NCBI GenBank assembly: GCA_017608295.1
Contig: JAFCGF010000033.1
Span: 1-20,212 of the forward strand
DNA from: Candidatus Woesearchaeota archaeon
GTDB taxonomy: Archaea > Nanoarchaeota > Nanoarchaeia > Woesearchaeales > JAGVZT01
Reading direction: 5' to 3'
Length of the DNA: 20,212 nucleotides
The notes below the pieces were generated by a model. That model was not told the origin of the DNA. It made no database searches and saw only the letters and a program-made list of their open reading frames with translations. The position numbers were made by a program, and so were the translations under genes. Below, piece after piece: positions 14,458 through 20,212 of this stretch. Every line of letters begins with the position of its first letter. The first letter of the stretch is position 1.

Positions 14458-17400
14458 ATGAAACAAATTTCATCTATTGAGGATTTTATTGATTTTCTGG
14501 AACTTATCCGGATCAAACCGGTTGAACAAATACCCTGTTTGGTGCTGTGCGCCGGTACCGGAGGCCAGGCCAGTGGATCAAATGATATTATGCGGGTAAT
14601 TAAACGTCATATAATCGAACATGACCTTCACGATAAAATCGCTTTACGAATTACAGGCTGTTTGGGATTTTGTGAGATGGATCCCTTTATCATTGTTGAG
14701 CCGGGGAATAATGTATATCCGAAATTAAAAATGGAAGATGTACCGAAAATCATTGATGCAGCATTAGATGGAAAGGTTATTGAAGATATGCTATATAAGC
14801 AACCTGAGAGTATTGAAAGCTACAGGTCACAGCAGGAAATTCCTTTTTTTAAGAATCAAACACGTACAATATTAGGGAAAAATCAAATAGTCGATCCGAT
14901 AAGAATTTACAACTACATTAATGGAGGTGGTTATTCAGCATTTGAAAAGGTAATATCCAGCCTGGATCCTGATTGGATTATCAAAGAAATTAAAGACGCT
15001 GAACTGAGAGGTCGTGGAGGAGCAGGCTTTCCGACAGGTAAAAAATGGGAGATTGCTAAGAAGGCAGGTATTAATTCATCAAAGAAATTTCTGGTTTGCA
15101 ATGCAGATGAAGGAGACCCGGGGGCTTATATGGACAGAAGTCTTCTTGAGGGTAATCCTCACCTCATTCTTGAAGGTATGATAATCGCCGGTATTGCAAT
15201 TGGTGCAACTCAAAGCTTTATCTATGTACGCAGTGAATATCCCTTGGCATTAAAACATACATTAATTGCGATCAGGCAAGCATACTCACTGGGTATCCTT
15301 GGTAAAAATATTCTAGGTACAAATATAGATTTTGATATTGAAATTGTTCGAGGTGCCGGAGCCTTTGTCTGTGGGGAAGAGACAGCCCTTATCAAGTCCA
15401 TTGAGGGTAAAATGGCACAGCCCAAACAACGCCCACCCTATCCTGTAAACAATGGTTTGTGGGGTTACCCTACATGTATAAACAACGTAGAAACCCTGGC
15501 AAATGTTCCAATAATTATTAAAGAGGGTGCGAAAGAATATATAAAAGTTGGACTACCGGGCAGCAGGGGGACCAAGATATTTTCACTTGTTGGAAAAATT
15601 AAAAACACCGGACTGGTAGAAGTTCCCCTTGGGACAACAATTCGCGAGATCGTTTATAACATAGGTGGCGGACCACAAGGAGATGCCAAGCTGAAAGCAA
15701 TTCAAACCGGCGGACCCTCTGGAGGTTGTATTCCGGAAAAGATGTTTGATCTGCCAATAGATTATGAAAGCCTGAACAAAGCTGGCTCCATTATGGGATC
15801 AGGCGGTATGATCGTAATGGATGAAAATACCTGTATGGTTGATATTTCACGGTATTTTACCAATTTCCTGCAGGAAGAGTCTTGCGGTAAGTGCTCAATC
15901 TGTAGGGAAGGTACACAACGAATAACTGAAATTCTCACAAATATCACGGAAGGAAATGGCAAAATAGGGGATTTGGATTTACTTGAAGAGTTGGGATTGG
16001 TAATGCAGGATGCATCAATGTGTGGACTTGGTCAAACAGCAGCCAATCCTCTCCTGGCAACCCTCCGTTACTATAAGGAAGAATATATTGAACATATTGA
16101 AAAGAAAAAATGCAAAGCGGTAGTTTGTAAAGAAATTATTTCCTCTCCCTGTCAATATACTTGCCCGATTGATACAGAAGTTCCTGTCTATGTCTCTTTG
16201 ATAGCACACCAAAAATATGAAGAGGCCCTGGAAATAATAAAAAACGAAAATCCTTTCGCTTCCGTTCTTGCACGGGTTTGCCATCATCCCTGTGAATTCA
16301 AGTGTAAGGCAGGGGAAGGAGGCGATCCCATTGCAATAAGAGATCTCAAGAGGTTTGTTACTGATTATGGTATAGAAAACAGGTTATACACAGCTATTGA
16401 ACCAATAGAAAAAACCAACGGCATCAAAGTGGCGATTGTTGGTTCAGGTCCTGCAGGACTTACATGCGGATTTTATCTAGCTAAAAAGGGTTATGAGGTT
16501 ACTGTATTTGAAAAAGAAACCGAAATTGGTGGAATGCTTAAACTGGGGATACCGGAATATCGATTGCCAAAAGATATATTGAAATCCGATCTTGATTATA
16601 TCAGAAGTGCTGGTATGGATATTAAAACAAACAGTGCTCTTGGCAAGGATTTTACAATAGATAGCTTGTTTGACCATGGTTATAAAGCAATATTTCTGGG
16701 AACAGGATCACATGAATCACTGAGATTAGGAGTGCCTGGCGAAGAAGCTGAAGGTGTAATACAAGGGATGAAAGCATTGTCATCCCTAAATCTTGGGGGC
16801 AAAATCACGCTTGGCAAAAGAGTTGGAATAATCGGAGGTGGTAATACGGCAGTTGATGCTGCCCGTCGTGTGTTGCGTGCAGAAACATCAGAAAGTGTTT
16901 CTGTGTTTGATACGGCAAGGAGCGCCTTACGTACTACACAGCCTGAAAGTGTAACAATATTCTACAGGAGAACCATTGATGAAATTCCTGCCTATCAGGA
17001 GGAAGTAGAAGGTGCTGAGGATGAAGGAATAAAGATTGAATTTCTGACCGCTCCGAAAAGAATTATTACTGATAAAGGGAAACTGAAAGCTTGTGAGTTC
17101 ATTAGAATGAAACTGGGTCAGGTCGATGAATCAGGTAGAAGAAGACCGGTTCCGATAGAAGGTTCTGCGTTTACAGTTGAACTTGATACTTTAATAGTTT
17201 CTATTAGCGAAAGTCCTGATATTTCGTTCCTTAAAAACACAGGACTTGAATTTTCAAAATGGAATACTGTATTGATTAATCCGGAAACCTGTCTTACAAA
17301 AAGAACCGGGGTCTTTGCAGGTGGAGATGTGGTTACAGGACCGAATACTGTGGTTGATGCAGTTGCATCCGGTAAAACTGCTGCTGAGTCTATTCATCAG

Positions 17401-17703
17401 TTTTTAACCGGAAAAGAGATAAAACGGGAATACAAAATAACCAGACCATCAAAATATGTAGCACCCATTGAATTCTCCGATGATGAACTGAATGAATTTT
17501 TGGAAAAGGGACGATCAAAAATGCCTACGTTATCACCTGAGAAAAGAAAATATAATCTATTTGAAGTATGTCAGGGATTAGCTGAAGAGCAAGCAATTCA
17601 AGAAGCAAAAAGGTGCCTCAGGTGTGAACTTGAAACACAAGAGGGAAGATTGTTTCTGGAAAACTTAAAAGAAAACAACGCATTTAAGGAGATACAAAAA
17701 TGA
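14458..17703 (+). CDS. NuoF-GltD/NfnB fusion flavoprotein (StnB-like)
   Basis: The 1081-residue fusion has four parts. Residues 1-115 are a thioredoxin-like [2Fe-2S] domain (C27, C31, then TGCLGFC). Residues 120-545 are NuoF: FMN/NADH site GRGGAGFPTGKKW (185-197), NADEGDPGAYMDR, and the [4Fe-4S] ligands C476, C479, C482 and C522. Residues 550-645 are a GltD-type two-cluster domain (C552, C557, C565, C569; C608, C612, C616). Residues 655-1050 are the GltD/NfnB oxidoreductase with FAD site GSGPAG (662-667) and NADPH site GGGNTAVD (793-800). So NADH, NADPH and several iron-sulfur centres meet in one chain. This is the plan of the Sporomusa-type bifurcating transhydrogenase. Oddities are a missing Cys at residue 36 and an 18-residue repeat at 800-835. 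The stop overlaps the next start (ATGA). Confidence 0.93.
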   Translation: MKQISSIEDFIDFLELIRIKPVEQIPCLVLCAGTGGQASGSNDIMRVIKRHIIEHDLHDKIALRITGCLGFCEMDPFIIVEPGNNVYPKLKMEDVPKIIDAALDGKVIEDMLYKQPESIESYRSQQEIPFFKNQTRTILGKNQIVDPIRIYNYINGGGYSAFEKVISSLDPDWIIKEIKDAELRGRGGAGFPTGKKWEIAKKAGINSSKKFLVCNADEGDPGAYMDRSLLEGNPHLILEGMIIAGIAIGATQSFIYVRSEYPLALKHTLIAIRQAYSLGILGKNILGTNIDFDIEIVRGAGAFVCGEETALIKSIEGKMAQPKQRPPYPVNNGLWGYPTCINNVETLANVPIIIKEGAKEYIKVGLPGSRGTKIFSLVGKIKNTGLVEVPLGTTIREIVYNIGGGPQGDAKLKAIQTGGPSGGCIPEKMFDLPIDYESLNKAGSIMGSGGMIVMDENTCMVDISRYFTNFLQEESCGKCSICREGTQRITEILTNITEGNGKIGDLDLLEELGLVMQDASMCGLGQTAANPLLATLRYYKEEYIEHIEKKKCKAVVCKEIISSPCQYTCPIDTEVPVYVSLIAHQKYEEALEIIKNENPFASVLARVCHHPCEFKCKAGEGGDPIAIRDLKRFVTDYGIENRLYTAIEPIEKTNGIKVAIVGSGPAGLTCGFYLAKKGYEVTVFEKETEIGGMLKLGIPEYRLPKDILKSDLDYIRSAGMDIKTNSALGKDFTIDSLFDHGYKAIFLGTGSHESLRLGVPGEEAEGVIQGMKALSSLNLGGKITLGKRVGIIGGGNTAVDAARRVLRAETSESVSVFDTARSALRTTQPESVTIFYRRTIDEIPAYQEEVEGAEDEGIKIEFLTAPKRIITDKGKLKACEFIRMKLGQVDESGRRRPVPIEGSAFTVELDTLIVSISESPDISFLKNTGLEFSKWNTVLINPETCLTKRTGVFAGGDVVTGPNTVVDAVASGKTAAESIHQFLTGKEIKREYKITRPSKYVAPIEFSDDELNEFLEKGRSKMPTLSPEKRKYNLFEVCQGLAEEQAIQEAKRCLRCELETQEGRLFLENLKENNAFKEIQK
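16855..16962 (+). repeat. Diverged 54-bp tandem duplication within the NADPH domain
   Basis: Codons 800-817 and 818-835 encode similar 18-residue units: DAARRVLRAETSESVSVF and DTARSALRTTQPESVTIF. Seven or more positions match exactly and others are conservative. Ordinary GltD proteins have a single such unit between GGGNTAxD and YRR, so one unit is extra. Confidence 0.75.
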
Positions 17704-18404
17704 AACTAAAAATTGATGGAATAAATGTAGACGTACCGGAGGGATATACAATACTTGAAGCCGCAAGGTTTATCGGTTTGGATATTCCTACACTTTGTTA
17801 TCATGAGGGATTATCTGCCTGGGGAGGTTGCCGCCTCTGTGTGGTGGAGATAGGGGAAGGTGACAGAAAAAGAATGGTGACCTCCTGTACATTTCCGGTT
17901 GAAGAGGGCCTTGTGGTATATACCTCATCTGAAAAAGTAGTGAAAGCCCGAAAAATGATCCTTGAATTGCTGATTGCACAATGCCCGACATCAAAAACAT
18001 TACAGGATCTGGCGTCAAAAATGGGCTTGGATCAGGTCCGGTTTAACCCAAAATGGGAGGATTGTATCTATTGCGGATTGTGCGTTAGAATTTGCAATGA
18101 GCAGATGATGGGTAAAGCCATTGGATTTGTAAACCGAGGGAATAATCTCCAAATTTCAACGCCATTTGATAAAAATTCCGATGATTGCAGAAAGTGTGGC
18201 GGGTGTATCTATATTTGCCCTGCGTGTACAGTAAGATGCGATGGGATAAATCCGGAAAGTGTGTTGTGTAATGGGTGTTTTAATAGTCTCCAGCCAACAT
18301 GTACTTCAAATGAAGACAATTATAATTGCTGGATGGGGTTAAAAAATGAATGTGGAACATGTGTCAAAGAAGAATCACAAAATAATTTAACACAAAAACC
18401 TTAA
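17700..18404 (+). CDS. NuoG-N-terminal-like iron-sulfur protein (StnA-like)
   Basis: The 234-residue protein has 21 cysteines. Residues 1-75 are a plant-type [2Fe-2S] domain with C33, C44, C47 and C63. The next NuoG feature, a His-Cys3 [4Fe-4S] site, is degenerate: only C95 remains. Two [4Fe-4S] sets follow: C122-C125-C128-C132 and C163-C166-C169-C173. A tail with C176, C180, C190, C193, C201, C210, C218 and C221 could hold one or two further clusters or zinc. There is no molybdopterin domain. This small NuoG-like protein is the third core subunit of Stn- and Hyd-type bifurcating complexes, carrying electrons towards ferredoxin. It starts at ATGA overlap with the fusion gene, so the two are translationally coupled and probably made in equal amounts. 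Confidence 0.88.
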   Translation: MKLKIDGINVDVPEGYTILEAARFIGLDIPTLCYHEGLSAWGGCRLCVVEIGEGDRKRMVTSCTFPVEEGLVVYTSSEKVVKARKMILELLIAQCPTSKTLQDLASKMGLDQVRFNPKWEDCIYCGLCVRICNEQMMGKAIGFVNRGNNLQISTPFDKNSDDCRKCGGCIYICPACTVRCDGINPESVLCNGCFNSLQPTCTSNEDNYNCWMGLKNECGTCVKEESQNNLTQKP

Positions 18405-18421
18405 AAACTGGAGATCCAAAA

Positions 18422-20002
18422 ATGAAATACGGAAAAATTAATGCGTCAGCAGCAACGTTAACAAAAAACAGAACAGAAGATGCTATTGTTCCCATAAGCG
18501 GAATGTGTGCAACATGTATTGATGGATGCATCGGTATGTGCGACATTGGAAAATCAGCATACAGGGGGGCTGAAGTTATTTATCCACAACCCTTTGGAAT
18601 TATTTCTTCAGCATCTGAAAAGGAGTATCCTGTTGACTTGTCTCATTTTACCATATTGGGTACATGCAGGGGTGCTTACGGAATTGAAGCCGATTCTGAT
18701 AAAGCGCTGTTCGAAAATGTTAATATAGAACAAACGTTAGGGCATGATAATGGTATTAAAGTAAAAATGCCGGTTGTTATTCCTGGTCTTGGATCAACGA
18801 ACATAGCAAAAAACAATTGGGGAGGACTTGCTGTCGGAGCTGCCATTTCAGGCATACTAGTTACTATTGGTGAAAACGTATGCGGTATGGACCCGGAGTC
18901 AGTGATTAAAAAGGGTAGGGTTATTCACTCCCCCCAACTGGAGAATAGAATCAGAACATTTCAGAACTGGCAACAGGATGGTTATGGAGGTATTGTTTTA
19001 CAAGCTAATGTTGAAGACACAAACCTTGCCACCCAGGAATATGCAATAGAAAAACTGGGCCTTGAGATTGTAGAACTGAAATGGGGACAGGGAGCAAAAG
19101 ATATCGGAGGAGAGGTGAAGATAAAAGATCTGAAACGTGCTCAAATGTTAAAAGAAAGGGGATATATTGTATTACCTGATCCTCATGACCCGAATGTTAT
19201 TGATGCTTTTAACAATCATGTTTTCCACGAATTCGAAAGGCATTCAAGATTAGGTATGGTTGAAATTGAGAGTTTTATAAAAAGAGTGGAGGTATTAAGA
19301 GCTGCCGGTGCTAAATATGTATTTCTGAAAACCGGAGCTTACAGGCCGTCCGATCTGGCTTTGGCAGTAAGATGCGCATCTGAAGCAAAGATAGACTTGC
19401 TAACCGTGGATGCAGCAGGAGGAGGAACAGGAATGAGCCCATGGAGAATGATGAATGAATGGGGAGTGCCTCCAATTGAACTTTGGTCATTATTTTATAA
19501 TTACCTTGATAAATCTGCAAAGAAAGGCAAGTATGTACCTGCTGCTGCATTTGCCAGTGGTATTACAATGGAGGATCAGATGTTCAAAGGACTAGCAATG
19601 GGAGCTCCGTATTTCAAAATGATAGGTATGGCAAGAGCACCACTGGCTGCCGCAATGGTAGGTAAAAATATAGGACTGGCAATTGAAGGAAACGATTTGC
19701 CAGTATATGTGTCGCGTTTTGGACGAACAAAAGATGAAATATTTGAAACCGCACCTGAACTTAAGATTATGTTTGGTGACAGGTTCGATGATATTCCAAC
19801 AGGTGCCATTGGGCTTTATACTTATATGAAAAGACTTCACCAGGGTCTCAGACAAATTATGGCTGGTTCTAGAAAATTCGCATTAGAGTACATTGACAGA
19901 AATGATATCTCGGCTTTAACACAGGAAGCGAGCAAAATAAGTGGTATTCCTTATATAATGGAATGTGATAAAGAGAATGCAGAAAAAATACTGGACTATT
20001 GA
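18422..20002 (+). CDS. FMN-binding glutamate-synthase-like protein
   Basis: The 526-residue protein belongs to the FMN-binding GltS (GltB domain 2) family, a TIM barrel that in glutamate synthase reduces the 2-oxoglutarate/ammonia adduct. The barrel runs about 110-480, with IHSPQLENRIRTFQNWQ, KWGQGAKDIGGEVKI (220-234), DAAGGGTGMSP (330-340) and a phosphate-binding GITMEDQMFKGLAMGAP. It lacks the N-terminal glutaminase domain and the C-terminal GXGXG domain of full GltB. The stretch where GltS has its three [3Fe-4S] cysteines (after GLAMGAPYF, about 394-420) contains none. Instead the N-terminus has C29-X2-C32-X3-C36-X3-C40, a possible cluster site. It follows the StnA-like gene by 17 bases with a GGAG-like RBS, so it is likely a fourth subunit or partner enzyme. 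The substrate is not certain. Confidence 0.85.
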   Translation: MKYGKINASAATLTKNRTEDAIVPISGMCATCIDGCIGMCDIGKSAYRGAEVIYPQPFGIISSASEKEYPVDLSHFTILGTCRGAYGIEADSDKALFENVNIEQTLGHDNGIKVKMPVVIPGLGSTNIAKNNWGGLAVGAAISGILVTIGENVCGMDPESVIKKGRVIHSPQLENRIRTFQNWQQDGYGGIVLQANVEDTNLATQEYAIEKLGLEIVELKWGQGAKDIGGEVKIKDLKRAQMLKERGYIVLPDPHDPNVIDAFNNHVFHEFERHSRLGMVEIESFIKRVEVLRAAGAKYVFLKTGAYRPSDLALAVRCASEAKIDLLTVDAAGGGTGMSPWRMMNEWGVPPIELWSLFYNYLDKSAKKGKYVPAAAFASGITMEDQMFKGLAMGAPYFKMIGMARAPLAAAMVGKNIGLAIEGNDLPVYVSRFGRTKDEIFETAPELKIMFGDRFDDIPTGAIGLYTYMKRLHQGLRQIMAGSRKFALEYIDRNDISALTQEASKISGIPYIMECDKENAEKILDY

Positions 20003-20115
20003 TTAAAATAATCAAATTAACATTTTAAAGGCCTTGCCATTGTATAAATTCCAAATCAATTTTGCAAAAAGTACTAAGCAATAAGAAATTCGTTAAAACA
20101 TAAAATAGAAACAAG

Positions 20116-20212
20116 ATGTCTGAATTAAAAAAGAAACTATTTGAGAAAATTGAAGGCTGGAGGCCAAGAACTGTAAAACTGCTTAAAGAGCACGGAGATG
20201 TGAAGCTGGGAG
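20116..20212 (+). CDS. gltA: Citrate synthase, N-terminal fragment (partial)
   Basis: Only about 32 codons are in the window. The sequence begins MSELKKKLFEKIEGWRPRT and continues VKLLKEHGDVKLG, which closely resembles the start of the eukaryote-type citrate synthases found in Bacteroidetes (RxxxLLKEHGDxxxGEV). The catalytic residues lie beyond the edge. It lies 113 bases after the GltS-like gene on the same strand, so it could be read from the same transcript or have its own promoter. Its product would supply citrate for 2-oxoglutarate, the carbon skeleton of glutamate. Confidence 0.7.
   Translation, partial: MSELKKKLFEKIEGWRPRTVKLLKEHGDVKLG

Noticed and set aside
13575..18404. Bifurcating [FeFe]-hydrogenase (HydABC) operon
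   Set aside because: No H-cluster catalytic subunit is present; the NuoG-like protein is short and the NuoF protein carries a GltD domain, fitting the transhydrogenase type instead.
18422..20002. Complete glutamate synthase large subunit
   Set aside because: At 526 residues it lacks the glutaminase and C-terminal GXGXG domains, and the [3Fe-4S] cysteines are absent.

Overview
The window is AT-rich bacterial DNA that looks like a Bacteroidota genome, probably an anaerobic or facultative member of the Bacteroidales/Marinilabiliales side. The reasons are an 813-residue FtsX/MacB-type permease of the kind expanded in that phylum, a Bacteroidetes-style tyrosine integrase, a eukaryote-type citrate synthase start, and weak Shine-Dalgarno sequences. 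It divides into two halves at about 7.95 kb.

Left half (1-7945), an accessory region. It holds a small lipoprotein gene whose two ends are complementary (212-220 and 671-679), followed by a 54-nt two-stem site that looks like an integron attC. Next come a small membrane protein gene, an orphan FtsX-family ABC permease (1377-3818), a 617-base gene-poor stretch, a trypco2-like gene, a membrane/coiled-coil gene bounded by two 99-bp direct repeats (4808-4906 and 5728-5826), a small secreted protein gene, and a minus-strand tyrosine integrase. Just beyond the integrase start is the 3' part of a tRNA-Val(GAC), breaking off in the anticodon stem. I read this as the att junction of an integrated element. 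From its orientation the intact tRNA should lie left of the window, so bases 1-7898 may all be island DNA. A second degenerate tRNA-like structure and a strong terminator follow.

Middle (8116-9755). Two 164-bp palindromic elements, 10 substitutions apart and without indels, bracket a membrane-anchored ankyrin-repeat protein gene. One difference between them is a compensatory pair at mirrored stem positions, as expected for a hairpin under selection.

Right half (9937-20212), a redox and regulatory locus, all on the plus strand. A soluble NtrB-like histidine kinase and an NtrC-family sigma-54 activator overlap by 17 bp and end at a hairpin. In the next intergenic region a dyad (13127-13150) lies upstream of a sigma-54-like -24/-12 element (13190-13204). 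These precede five close-packed genes: a twin four-Cys small protein; a NuoE-like [2Fe-2S] subunit with a zinc-ribbon-like tail; a 1081-residue NuoF-GltD/NfnB fusion; a NuoG-N-terminal-like iron-sulfur protein with a Cys-rich tail; and an FMN-binding glutamate-synthase-like protein. A citrate synthase gene begins at 20116 and runs off the edge.

The NuoE / NuoF-GltD / NuoG set matches the subunit plan of the Sporomusa-type electron-bifurcating NADH/NADPH/ferredoxin transhydrogenase (Stn). What is unusual here is the FMN GltS-like subunit joined to it. That protein has no glutaminase domain and no cysteines where the GltS [3Fe-4S] cluster should be. A sigma-54 two-component system upstream and citrate synthase downstream suggest a nitrogen- or redox-regulated route towards 2-oxoglutarate/glutamate, or an unassigned flavin reaction driven by bifurcation. 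This is the best candidate for an undescribed system in the window.
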